64,000 nucleotides of DNA from Betaproteobacteria bacterium. GTDB lineage: Bacteria; Pseudomonadota; Gammaproteobacteria; Burkholderiales; Usitatibacteraceae. The position numbers and the translations under genes are program-made. Location of the stretch: assembly GCA_016720855.1 (NCBI GenBank), contig JADKJU010000003.1, positions 753,900 to 817,899 of the forward strand, read 5' to 3'. This document shows, piece after piece, positions 33,255-43,320 of the stretch (positions within the stretch are counted from its first letter, which is position 1; each line of letters opens with the position of its first letter). The notes beneath the pieces were generated by a model. That model was not told the DNA's origin, did no database searches, and was given only the letters and a program-made list of their open reading frames with translations.

Positions 33255-36200
33255 ATGGCCAACAATCGTATCAGCATTCTCGTTGCCCTCGACGGTGCCG
33301 ACGAGGGGCTCAAGCGCGCCATCACCTCGGCCGAGCGAAGCCTGGGGGAGCTTTCCACCCATGCCAAGACGGCAGGCGAAAAGGCCTCCGCCGGCATGGC
33401 GGAAGTGAAGGCGGGCGTCTCGGCGTTCTCCGAGCAGTTCAATCGCGCCAAGACGCAGTTGATCGGGTTCCTCGCCGCCTTCGAGTTCGCCGGGAAGCTA
33501 CGCGATGTCATCGCAATCGCGGACGCGTGGAACCAGATGAATGCGCGGCTGAAACTCGCGACCATCGGTGCGACGGAGTTCGCAACCGCCCAATCCTCGC
33601 TCTTCGATATTGCCCAGCGCATTGGCGTTCCCCTGCAGGAAGTCGCCATCCTCTATGTGCGGCTGCAGCAATCGGTACGCATGCTCGGGATGGAGCAGAA
33701 GGACGCGCTCACCATTACCGAGAGCATTTCGCAGGCGCTTCGCATCTCCGGCGCCTCGGCCACCGAAGCTCAGTCCGCTCTGCTGCAGTTCGGCCAGGCG
33801 CTCGCTGCGGGCGTATTGCGCGGCGAAGAGTTCAACTCGGTGGTCGAGAATAGTCCCCGCCTGGCCCAGGCCCTTGCCGAGGGCTTGAATGTTCCCATCG
33901 GGAGGCTTCGCAAATTCGCCGAAGAGGGGCGACTCACCGCGGACGTCGTAGTGCAGGCATTGCTCTCGCAGAAGGACAAACTCGCCGCCGAGTACGCCTC
34001 CATGCCAGTCACGGTCACACAGGCCATGGAGCGCGTGAGCAATGCGTTCGGTCAGTGGGTGCACAAGCTGGATGAGTCCACGGGCTTTACCCAGAAGCTA
34101 GCCGGCGCCTTGACGTGGTTGTCGCAGAATCTCGACGCCGTGATGAAGTGGCTCACCATCATCAAGGACGTAGGGCTTGCGGTCCTGATCTACCGGTTTC
34201 TCCCCGCCCTCGCGATTGCCTGGCAAACCGCCGGCGCGGCGGCCGTGACCGCGGCGAGCGCCACAGCCGCCGCGTGGGCGACTGCAAACCAGTCGGTGTC
34301 CGCGGCCGTTACGAGCATTGGTGTGGTGAAGACCTCCTTTGCCGCGCTCGGCGCCTTCATGGCCGGCTGGGAGATCGGCACGTGGCTCGGAGAAGTTCGA
34401 GATCGTGAGGAAGTCCGGCATCGCCATGGTGGAAGTGCTGATGCGTGGGATCGAGGAACTGCGCTATCGCTGGGAGATGTTCGCAGCCCTCTTTACCTCT
34501 GATACCGTCGCCCAAGCCACGCAACGTCACCAAGCGCGGCTCGCGGAAATGAACCAGGTCTTTGCCCAAATGTATGCCGATGCCGGCAAAGGGACGGAGG
34601 CCGCCAAGGTAGCGATGACCACCGCCGCCACAGCCGCCGAGGAGATCGCCAAACGCCTCGAAGCGGTCCGTCAGGGAACGCAAGAAGCCGTTGGCCGCGG
34701 GCTCGAAGCCGTGCACGCGGCCATCGAGAAGCTCAAGTCTCGGCTGGGTGAAGTCGAACAGGCGATCGGCAAAGCCAATCAGACCGTCACCGATACCACC
34801 GCCAAGATGGCGGAGGCCTACAAGGGACTCACATCCCTCGTAGAAGCCAACCTGCAGCGGCAGGTCGACGCGGTCAAGGCGCGCTATCAGCAGGAGCAGA
34901 GCGCGCTGGAAACCGCGCATGGCTCCGAGAGTGCGCTGATCACCCGATCCACGCAGTTGCTCACGGAGGCGCTCACTCAGCAGACGATGCTTCGCCGGCA
35001 AGCCTCGGTCGAGGCGATGAAGCTGATCGATGACGAGTCCGGCGCCCGGATCGAGGCCGCTCGCCGCCAAGGGACGACGGATCAGGAGCGCAGCGCCAAC
35101 ATCCAGCGGGTGGAGAACGAGATTCTCGCCACCAAGCGTCAGACGATGACGCAGGCGCTCACCGAGTACCGGGCGCACATCGAAGCGCTCAACGCGGAAG
35201 CCAACCGGCATCTGGCCGAGGTCACCCGGATCGAGCAGGCCAAGCGCCAGCTCTCGATGTCCACCGAAGAGCGTATCCGCGACATCCAGCGCCAAGGGAT
35301 GGGCGAATACGAGGCGACCGAGGATCGCAAGAGCCAGATCGCTGAGTACCAGGCCAAGGCCCGAGCGGCGCTGGCCCAAGGCAACTTCGAGGAGGCCCGG
35401 ACTCTCGGCCAGAAAGCCATGGACCTCGCGGCTCAGGTCGCGAGCAGCCAGACGACGGAAGCCCAACGTGCGCAGGCCGCGCGGACGCAATCCGAACAGG
35501 GTGCAACGCAAGTCGCCCAGTTGGAAGCGCAGTCACGCGAGGCCGCTCGCGCCCAGGAATACGGGAAGGCCGAAGCCCTGATGCGCCAAGCCGACTCGCT
35601 TCGTGCCGAGATCTCGCAAAAGACCCGCGAAGCGGACACCGCAATCGCGAAAGGGAAGGACGAGGTCAACGCGGCCGTGCAGAATATCCGCGCCTCCGAA
35701 GAAATCCTCAATCAGACGTTGGACGCCGAGGCGAGCGCGCACCGAACGGCCGCGCAATCCGCACTTTCGGCTCGTAACGAGATCAAGCAGACCCTCTCGC
35801 AGACCGAAACGCAGATCGACCAGATCACGGCGAAGCTGCAGGAGGGGCTGAAGGTCACGATCGGTGCCGACACCGCCCGCTTTGATCAGGCGATTGCGGA
35901 ACTCGACAAGGCACTCGCCGAGAAAGAGCGACTGCTGGTCATCAAGGCGGATCTCGAGCAGGCCGAGAAGCGGTTGCAGGAGTACCTGCAACTCCTCAAG
36001 GAGGGGAAGTCCTTACCCGTCAATGCGGACTTCACCAAAGCCCAGGAGGCGCTCGACAAACTGAAGGCCTACGCCGAACAGAATTCCCAACTCGAACTCA
36101 AGGTGGCGACCGAAAAGGCCCAAGCCGCCATCACCAACGTGGATGGCCAAATCCGGGCGCTCGCCAATGTCCAAACCGAGTCCCGCCATCAGGTCACCTC

Positions 36201-37347
36201 CAATGTTGTGGCCGCCCGCACCGAGATTCAGTCTCTCAACGGCGCGAACACCTCGAGCACGCACACCATCACCGTCCGAAAAGTGGAAGCCAACGCGACC
36301 GGCGGCCTCGTCGGTGCTGGCGCACGGCAGAGTGCTGGCGCACGGCAGAGTGCTGGCGCACAGCATTTCTCAGAGGGAGGCGCCACATCATCGGACTTTC
36401 CGAGAATGGCAGGCGGCTCGGTCCCCGGTTCCGGTCACCACGACACCGTGCCGCGCACGCTCGAATCCGGAGCCTACGTGCTCCGCAAGGCCGCGGTGCG
36501 CAAGTACGGCGGCGGGGCGCTTTCAAAGCTTGCCAATGGCGTGGCGCGCTTCGCTATCGGCGGGCCGGTGAATTCGTCGGGCAGGGGCCGCCAGGGACAG
36601 GACGAGCAGCCCCGTGACGGTAACGCGGACGGCGGACACGGACCTCGGAAGAGCAACCGCGACGCGATCGAGGCCTTGAAGCTGATCGAGTTGGGGCTGC
36701 GCGGCATGGACGAGTACACGAGCTGGATGGAGAGGAATTACAGCGGCTCGGTGAGTCTCGACATGCGCTACAAGACGATGGAGCGCTACAACAAGCAGGC
36801 GCAGGCCGATCGTGATGCGGTCCAGGCATTCGTTGGCCAGAACCAACTCACCGCAAACGAGCGTGGCACTCTGGAATCCATCCGCCAAACGTGGCGAACA
36901 GCCATGGCGCAGCCGCTGGTCTTTGGCAAAGACCTGGAGCGCGAGCTGATCACCTACATGGAGCAGAACCAAGGCAAGCTCTTCGCCGACGGGGGCCTGT
37001 CCTCCTCGGACTCGATCCCGGCGATGCTCACCCCGGGCGAGTACGTGGTGAACAAGGACGCCGTCTCGCGCTTCGGGTCCGGCTTCTTCGAGGCGATCAA
37101 CCGCTTGGCACTTCCCGCACGAGCGCTCGCTTCGCACGTGCAGGGATTCGCGACGGGTGGCTTGGTGAATCCGCTTGGCTCCGCCTTGTCCGTCACGCGC
37201 CCCGCGCTGGATGCTGCGGTTGCGCCCACGCGCACGGTGCGGGTTGAACTGGCCTCCGGTGATCGCCGGGTCAGCGCCTCCATCAATGCGGGCGATGAAA
37301 CGCGCCTCTTGCAGATCCTCGAAGTCGCCCGCGCTCGGGCCGCCTGA
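33255..37347 (+). CDS. Tail tape measure protein (frameshifted at about 34388)
   Basis: About 1360 aa if joined. The first ORF (33255 to about 34388) has the tape-measure domain (RISILVALDGADEGLKRAIT, LLQFGQALAAGVLRGEEFNS, VVENSPRLAQALAEGLNVPI) and a hydrophobic stretch. The second (to 37347) is a long coiled coil, then GGSVPGSGHHDTVPRTLESG, AYVLRKAAVRKYGGG near the end. The frames meet at TGGCTCGGAGAAG; one extra or two missing bases separate them. It sets tail length (about 200 nm at 1.5 A per residue, an estimate) and aids DNA ejection. Confidence 0.9.
36314..36364 (+). repeat. 18-bp tandem repeat inside tape measure gene
   Basis: GTGCTGGCGCACGGCAGA occurs twice in tandem (36314-36349) and a third, diverging copy follows. 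It encodes repeated SAGARQ hexapeptides and keeps the frame. Such repeats could vary in number by slippage and change tail length by 6 residues per unit. Confidence 0.75.
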
Positions 37348-37358
37348 GTCTCCACGCG

Positions 37359-37766
37359 ATGCAGCTCAAGAACCTCACCGATGGGGTGGTGCTGGCGTTG
37401 CCCGACGACCTCCTCTGGGCGGACGAACATGCCTGGAGCCCGGTCGTCGCCAACGTGTCCTACCTCCTCACCGGTGCCCTCCTCGTGCAAGCCGCGACCC
37501 GGCAGGCGGGGCGCCCCATCACGCTCGTGGGGGCCGCCGACATGGGCTGGGTTACGCGCGCTGCAGTCGAGACGCTCTATGGGTGGGTCGCGGCACCCTT
37601 GGCGGTCGATTCGGGGCGTTTTGAATTGACACTTACCGACGCGAGAGTCTTCACCACGGCCTTCCGGTTCGGGGACACGGCGATCGAGGCGGAACCGGTC
37701 CTGGGATTTCCCGCGCGACTGGATACCGACTTCTACCGCCTCACGCTGCGCTTAATGCAAATCTGA
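37359..37766 (+). CDS. Minor tail protein, hypothetical
   Basis: 135 aa. MQLKNLTDGVVLALPDDLLW, ANVSYLLTGALLVQAATRQA, ELTLTDARVFTTAFRFGDTA. Beta-rich; it follows the tape measure by 11 nt and precedes the large tail-tip gene. The role in distal tail assembly is inferred from order only. Confidence 0.6.
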   Translation: MQLKNLTDGVVLALPDDLLWADEHAWSPVVANVSYLLTGALLVQAATRQAGRPITLVGAADMGWVTRAAVETLYGWVAAPLAVDSGRFELTLTDARVFTTAFRFGDTAIEAEPVLGFPARLDTDFYRLTLRLMQI

Positions 37767-37782
37767 CTCTCCGGAGCCCTGA

Positions 37783-40700
37783 ATGACGATTCTTGCTGGC
37801 GACGTGAAACTCGTGGCCTCCCAAGTCATGGATGACGTTGCAACGGGTGGGGGTGCGCCGACCGCTACCGTCATCGCAGACGGCGTGAGCAATTCCATCT
37901 TCAACGACATTTCGGAACTCGATCGCGCGGGCGGCCGGGTGAATCTGCGCAAGGTATTCGCGAGCGTTCAGACGCCCACGCGCGACGGCTACTACGGGGC
38001 GAACGTGATCGTGGCCGATCCCCCGGACGATCCGCGTGTCTCCATCACGATCTTCAAAACGGGCGAGGTCTTCGATCGCCGCACTGATGCCGCGAACCGC
38101 GTCGAGGCTTACCTCAACAAAGGGAGCGCGTGGGGCGGGTACCTCTTCGAAAACCACATCACTGGCCAGCGCGCGATCCAGCTTCTTCAGCGCGAAGGCG
38201 CGCCGCTCCCGTCGGTCGGCAAGACGCTCCACCTCGCTTTGAACGAGGGCCTGGGATCGGAAGTCTCGCAATACGTCCGGGTCACACGGGTTTCCTCGGA
38301 AGTGCGGACGTTTACCTACTCCAACGGTTCAACCTACGTTGACTACCAAGCTGCCGTCGTGACCTGCGAAATCTCAGATGCCCTGCGCTATGACTTCGCG
38401 GGATCAGCCCCCTCACGCCTGTTCCTCGCGGAGACTGGAAAGACGAAGGTCCGCGATACCCTGGTGGCCAACGCCGCAAAATACTACGGCGCCGTCCCGA
38501 CTACGACGAGCGTGGCGATTGGTGACGTGGTGGCCAACGTCGCGACAGTGTTTTCCCAGATCGTGCCAAGCGCGCAGACGGAAACGCCGCTGGTGGACGT
38601 GCGCAGCAACGGCCTGAGCGTGGCGCTCACCGCGAGCGGCACCCCGGTAACGCTCGCCCTTACTCTCGCCTTCACCACCTCGAACCGGCTTTTCATCGGC
38701 GGGGGGATCCTGCCAGGAAGCCTCACCGTTACCAGATCGGGCGTCACGCTAACTGATGCGGCCGGCGTCCTCATGAACGGTTCGTCGCAAGTCGGTACCG
38801 TGGATTACGAGGGCGGAATCCTGAGCCTCACAGTGAACGTGTTCGGCGCGAGCGGCGGATCGCACGCAATCGTCTACAACCCGGCCGACATCCCGCCTCT
38901 CATTTCGGATTCGTTCGGCGTGAACGTCACGATCGAAACCCGAAGCATCAGCTACGCCATCACGCTCCCTTCGGTCCCGGCACGGGCTTCGTTGAGCGTG
39001 AGCTACTTGTCAGGAGGTCGATGGTACGTCCTGCGAGAAGGCGGGAACGGCGTACTCGCGGGCGCGGACACGTCCTACGGCGTGGGCACCTTAAGTTTCG
39101 CCACAGGTTCCTTAGCGCTGACACTCGGGGCACTCCCCGACGTGGGCAGCGCAATCGTCTTTCAGTATTTCACCCAAAACTCGACCGGATCCGTATCGAA
39201 CACGGACCTCTATAACGGAGGCAAGCTCTACGTCCCGATCAATACCTCCGGGGAACTCACCGAGGCGCCCGGTGAAACGCGAATCCGCGCCGGTGCGGCC
39301 ACCGTGTCGTGGCTCTATGGCGCCGTAACAAAGACCGCAACGGACAACGGTCTCGGGATTCTGACCGGGGATGCGACCGGCTTCGTGAATTACACGAAGG
39401 GCGTGGTCTACGTGAGCCCGAACGTGCTGCCCGCCTCCGGCACGACGTTCATGCTCAATTCCACCGGCGCCGCACCGGTCACGGCCGCAAGTGTTGCGAT
39501 CGGCGGCGGATTCATCGGGGAAACGAATATCAGGCCGGGAACGGTTTCCTTCACCCTTGCCGCGCAAATCAACTACTCCACGATCTATCCCTTTTCCGAC
39601 CTGCGCATTGACCCGGCCTTCAAGGCGCGGTCGGTCGCGGTCACGGACAACGGAAGCGGGAGCCTCCTTATCGAGGATGACGTTCACGGCCGGGGGACGA
39701 TCGGGACGATCAATTACGCCACAGGGCAGGTCAACGTTTCTGCCTCGGGTTCTCTGGCCACGTCGGATATGCAAGGCCCCGCCATCATTACGACGCATCC
39801 CATTGGGGGGTTTTCCTCAACGTACCTCTGGAATGGATCGCCGATCGGCGGCGCGGGCGTCGGCGACCTCCGGGTTCGCTCGCTCACGGCGGCGCCCCAA
39901 AACGTCGCCGTTTCCTACCTGGTGGCGGCGGGCGGCGCGGGAAGCGTGAGCGTTGCGGTGAGCGAATACCAGGCCAAGACGATCATGACGTCGGACTTCA
40001 CCCTGCGCGGCGTGAGTTTCCGCGTTGGCGCGAACCGCTATATCGAGCAAACGGACGGCACGATCTCCAAGAATCCCGACCCGATCACCGGGATTGGGAC
40101 GCCGTGCGGCGTGGTGAACGGCGCTCTCGGGACGCTCTCCATCACGTCGTGGACAACGGGCGATGCGCCAACGATTGCCGATTGGGCCGCAATCCAAGCC
40201 CCGCCCACGGCGGGTCTCTCGGCACCGTTCATGAACTCGGCAGTCATGTTTCGCACCTCGGCCGCCCCGATCCGCCCGTCGTCCCTCAGCGTTCTCGGCA
40301 CCCTGCAAGACGGCACGACATTCAACGTGACGGCCGACGCAACAGGGCGCTTCAACGCAACGCGGGTAAAGGGGCGCGTGGATTACGAGTACGGCACGGT
40401 CCAACTCTACTTCGTGAACCCGTCGGCGAGTGCTGCGCTCAATATCGACCTCGCCTTCCTCGGGATCTCGGGCCTCACGACCATCCCGGCCGATCTGTGC
40501 CGCATTTCGACGCTGCGCTACAACGCGGTCGCCTACTCCTACCTCCCGCTGGACGCTTCCGTGTTGGGGATCGACCCGGTGCGGCTTCCGACCGATGGAC
40601 GGGTTCCGATCTTTCGCCCTGGCGACTTTGCGGTTCTCGGCGACACCGCGACGCTCGCGCCGGCAACGGTTTCAAACGGGCAGACAGTGAATTGTGGCCG

Positions 40701-41406
40701 CGTGCGGCTCTCGCGCGTTCGCGTGATCGGAAGCGATGGCGCAGTTATCAGCACCGGCTACGCGGCCGATCTGGAAGCCGGCACCGTCACGTTCAGCGCG
40801 GTTGCCGGGTATTCGCAGCCCGTGACGGTTGAGCATCGCATCGAAGACATGGCGCAAATCTCGGATGTTCAGATCAATGGGCAGCTTTCGTTCACCCGGC
40901 AGATCACTCACGCCTACCCAATCGGCTCCCTGGTGTCATCCGCCCTCATTTCCGGGGACATGAAGGCCTACGTGTCCGTCCAGTTCGATCAGGCGACGTG
41001 GGATAGCTCCTATGTCGATTCCCGCGTGGGATCCACCGCGACCGGAACCTACAACGACGTGCTGGCGCCGATCGAAGTCACGAACGTCGGCGCCTCCACC
41101 GAGCGCTGGAGCGTTCAATTCACGAACACGACCTCGTTTAACGTGATCGGCGAACACGTAGGCGTGATTGCCACCGGGAATACCTCGACCGATCTTGCGC
41201 CCGTTAATCCCGCAACCGCGCAGCCCTACTTCACCCTGCGAGCCTTGGGGTGGGGAAGCGGATGGGCGGCCGGCAATGTCCTGCGATTCAACACCGTGGG
41301 CGCCATCTTCCCGGTGTGGGTGGTTCGCACCATCCAGCAAGGCCCCGAAACCGTAACCAACGACTCGTTCACGGTATTGATCCGTGGCGACGTTGACCGC
41401 CCATAA
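37783..41406 (+). CDS. Large tail-tip/baseplate structural protein
   Basis: 1207 aa, Gly/Ser/Thr/Val-rich and almost entirely beta, with many repeats of a strand-turn pattern (GTVDYEGGILSLTVNVFG, GTIGTINYATGQVNVSASG, KGRVDYEYGTVQLYF). The related units suggest an array of Ig-like or beta-sandwich modules. The N-terminal 130 residues (MTILAGDVKLVASQVMDDVA) look like a hub. No enzymatic motif. It is likely a central tail-tip or fibre protein. It starts 16 nt after the previous stop. Confidence 0.65.
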   Translation: MTILAGDVKLVASQVMDDVATGGGAPTATVIADGVSNSIFNDISELDRAGGRVNLRKVFASVQTPTRDGYYGANVIVADPPDDPRVSITIFKTGEVFDRRTDAANRVEAYLNKGSAWGGYLFENHITGQRAIQLLQREGAPLPSVGKTLHLALNEGLGSEVSQYVRVTRVSSEVRTFTYSNGSTYVDYQAAVVTCEISDALRYDFAGSAPSRLFLAETGKTKVRDTLVANAAKYYGAVPTTTSVAIGDVVANVATVFSQIVPSAQTETPLVDVRSNGLSVALTASGTPVTLALTLAFTTSNRLFIGGGILPGSLTVTRSGVTLTDAAGVLMNGSSQVGTVDYEGGILSLTVNVFGASGGSHAIVYNPADIPPLISDSFGVNVTIETRSISYAITLPSVPARASLSVSYLSGGRWYVLREGGNGVLAGADTSYGVGTLSFATGSLALTLGALPDVGSAIVFQYFTQNSTGSVSNTDLYNGGKLYVPINTSGELTEAPGETRIRAGAATVSWLYGAVTKTATDNGLGILTGDATGFVNYTKGVVYVSPNVLPASGTTFMLNSTGAAPVTAASVAIGGGFIGETNIRPGTVSFTLAAQINYSTIYPFSDLRIDPAFKARSVAVTDNGSGSLLIEDDVHGRGTIGTINYATGQVNVSASGSLATSDMQGPAIITTHPIGGFSSTYLWNGSPIGGAGVGDLRVRSLTAAPQNVAVSYLVAAGGAGSVSVAVSEYQAKTIMTSDFTLRGVSFRVGANRYIEQTDGTISKNPDPITGIGTPCGVVNGALGTLSITSWTTGDAPTIADWAAIQAPPTAGLSAPFMNSAVMFRTSAAPIRPSSLSVLGTLQDGTTFNVTADATGRFNATRVKGRVDYEYGTVQLYFVNPSASAALNIDLAFLGISGLTTIPADLCRISTLRYNAVAYSYLPLDASVLGIDPVRLPTDGRVPIFRPGDFAVLGDTATLAPATVSNGQTVNCGRVRLSRVRVIGSDGAVISTGYAADLEAGTVTFSAVAGYSQPVTVEHRIEDMAQISDVQINGQLSFTRQITHAYPIGSLVSSALISGDMKAYVSVQFDQATWDSSYVDSRVGSTATGTYNDVLAPIEVTNVGASTERWSVQFTNTTSFNVIGEHVGVIATGNTSTDLAPVNPATAQPYFTLRALGWGSGWAAGNVLRFNTVGAIFPVWVVRTIQQGPETVTNDSFTVLIRGDVDRP

Positions 41407-41415
41407 GGAAGCCTC

Positions 41416-42579
41416 GTGGCAGATACGACCGTCAAGATCTTCGATTCCACGATGACCGGTGCGCCGACGCTCACCAACGTCGCCGGGAACATGATTTCCG
41501 TACTCGATGCCTGTCTCGTCAACGGCTTCGGTCTTGTGACGACGACCTCCCTTGTCGTGGCGAGTGGTGTCGCGACCGCGACCATAGCGACCGGACACTC
41601 GGCGCGCATCGATTCGGTCGTCTTGATCGCTGGTGCGACGCCGGCCGCACTCAATGGTGAGAAGAAGGTCTTGAGCACCACGACGAACATAGTCGTCTTC
41701 GATGCGACTGGCGTAGCCGATGGCGCGGCAACCGGAACGATCACCCTCAAGCTCGCGCCGGCCGGGTGGGTCAAGGCGTTCGCCGGCACGAACAAGGGAG
41801 CCTACAGAAGCGCGAATGCAGCGGCGAGTGGGGTGTTCCTGCGGGTCGATGACACGGGCACGACGTGCGCCCGCGTGGTCGGTGCCGAGGGTATGACCGA
41901 CGTCGATACGTTCACGGCAAAGTTCCCGGCTGAAGTGCAGCTTGCCGGCGGCGGCTACCTGGCGAAAGCCGGGACAACCGGCGCGAAAAAGTGGTGGATC
42001 ATCGCCAACGATCGGTTCTTCTACATCGGGGTGGCCCACAACGCGACCTACCCGGATTCCTACATCATCAGCGGGTACGGCGACATCGTTTCGAAGAAAT
42101 CCCCCGACGCCTACCGATTCGTGGCCTTGTCGCGCACCACCGACGCATCGGCAACGGCGGCAGACGGATCGACGAGTCCCGCGACCGGCAACTACACGTC
42201 GAGTGCGCGCTATATCGCGCGGCCCTACACGCAACTCGGCTCAGGAACTGCGATTTCGCTGCGGTTCTTCTGCCCGCTCAACATGAGCGGTTCGGCTGCC
42301 GAATCGTCTGGGTACTACACGGGGCTGCACCCCTATCCCAACCCGGCCGACAACGCGATCATTTACAGCCCCATGTACGTCATCGAGGGGCTTGGCATTC
42401 GCGGGGAGTTGCCAGGGCAATTTGCCGCTCCGCAATCCATCGGCAATGCGATCCTGAACGATACGGTATTCACCGACGCGCCGAGCCCCGGGAAGAAGAC
42501 CGTCTGGAAGATGGCCGGCTACGGCGCAATCTATACCGGCGGGACGTTTATCGACATCACGGGGCCGTGGGCCAGCTGA
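41416..42579 (+). CDS. Tail structural protein, hypothetical
   Basis: 387 aa. MADTTVKIFDSTMTGAPTLT, NVAGNMISVLDACLVNGFGL, then NKGAYRSANAAASGVFLRVD, KKWWIIANDRFFYIGVAHNA and a C-terminal GYGAIYTGGTFIDITGPWAS. Beta-rich phage-type sequence with no named family. It lies between the large tip protein and small tail proteins and is probably a receptor-binding or distal tail component. Confidence 0.6.
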   Translation: MADTTVKIFDSTMTGAPTLTNVAGNMISVLDACLVNGFGLVTTTSLVVASGVATATIATGHSARIDSVVLIAGATPAALNGEKKVLSTTTNIVVFDATGVADGAATGTITLKLAPAGWVKAFAGTNKGAYRSANAAASGVFLRVDDTGTTCARVVGAEGMTDVDTFTAKFPAEVQLAGGGYLAKAGTTGAKKWWIIANDRFFYIGVAHNATYPDSYIISGYGDIVSKKSPDAYRFVALSRTTDASATAADGSTSPATGNYTSSARYIARPYTQLGSGTAISLRFFCPLNMSGSAAESSGYYTGLHPYPNPADNAIIYSPMYVIEGLGIRGELPGQFAAPQSIGNAILNDTVFTDAPSPGKKTVWKMAGYGAIYTGGTFIDITGPWAS

Positions 42580-42580
42580 C

Positions 42581-42931
42581 ATGGGCCAGTGGGTCGCCAC
42601 ACCGATCTTCCTTTCGCCATTTCAATCGCCGGCCATCAGCTTGAAAGCGGCGTCGGCGCTGCGATCGCGCGATGTCTACTTCGGAGGAGCCGGCAGGATC
42701 ACCGGCACCGTGAAGGAAAAGGGGACGCCGGACCTTCCGGTTGTTCGGCGCGTGTGGCTTCACGTCTTAGCAAGCGGGATTCCGATCTGCGAAACCTGGA
42801 GCGCGCCAGACGGGGCCTACGCCTTTGACCGCCTGGACGTCACGCAGCGCTATTTCGTGGTCGCGTTCGATCACAATGGGAACTACCGCGCGGTCATCGC
42901 CGATAACCTGACCCCGGTCGTGCCGGCATGA
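42581..42931 (+). CDS. Tail protein with Ig-like/regulatory beta domain
   Basis: 116 aa. The central GRITGTVKEKGTPDLPVVRR, VWLHVLASGIPICETWSAPD, GAYAFDRLDVTQRYFVVAFD looks like a carboxypeptidase-regulatory (beta-sandwich) fold, often found on phage tail surfaces. It starts 1 nt after the preceding stop and overlaps the next gene by 4 bp. Confidence 0.6.
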   Translation: MGQWVATPIFLSPFQSPAISLKAASALRSRDVYFGGAGRITGTVKEKGTPDLPVVRRVWLHVLASGIPICETWSAPDGAYAFDRLDVTQRYFVVAFDHNGNYRAVIADNLTPVVPA

Positions 42932-43317
42932 TCGAGATTTCCGCCGCCCTCAACGACGCTCGCCTCGCGGGCGTTGTCGCTTTTCTTGCCTCCGGAACGT
43001 CGGCTGAGAAGATGATGGTCTACGACGGTGCGCGGCCCGCGTTCGGCGCAACCCCGACTGGAATCCTGCTGGTCGAGATTGCCCTCCTCGACCCCTTCGG
43101 GACCATCCTCGATGGGGTGCTCACCGTCGCGCCGCCGCCACCGGCGATGATATTGGCCACCGGGGTGGCAACCTGGGCGCGTGTTGTGAACGGCGCCGAC
43201 GTGATTGGCTGGGATTGGGACGTGTCGGACGCGGCCGGCTCCGGGAACGTGAAACTCGATTCCGTCACCCTCTTCGCCGGCGGATTCGCGAGCATCATTT
43301 CCGGGGTGTTGACGTAG
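42928..43317 (+). CDS. Tail protein, hypothetical
   Basis: 129 aa, with an ATGA overlap at its start. Beta-rich: ALNDARLAGVVAFLASGTSA, ILATGVATWARVVNGADVIG, VKLDSVTLFAGGFASIISGV. No family is recognised; co-translated with its neighbour. Confidence 0.55.
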   Translation: MIEISAALNDARLAGVVAFLASGTSAEKMMVYDGARPAFGATPTGILLVEIALLDPFGTILDGVLTVAPPPPAMILATGVATWARVVNGADVIGWDWDVSDAAGSGNVKLDSVTLFAGGFASIISGVLT

Positions 43318-43320
43318 GCC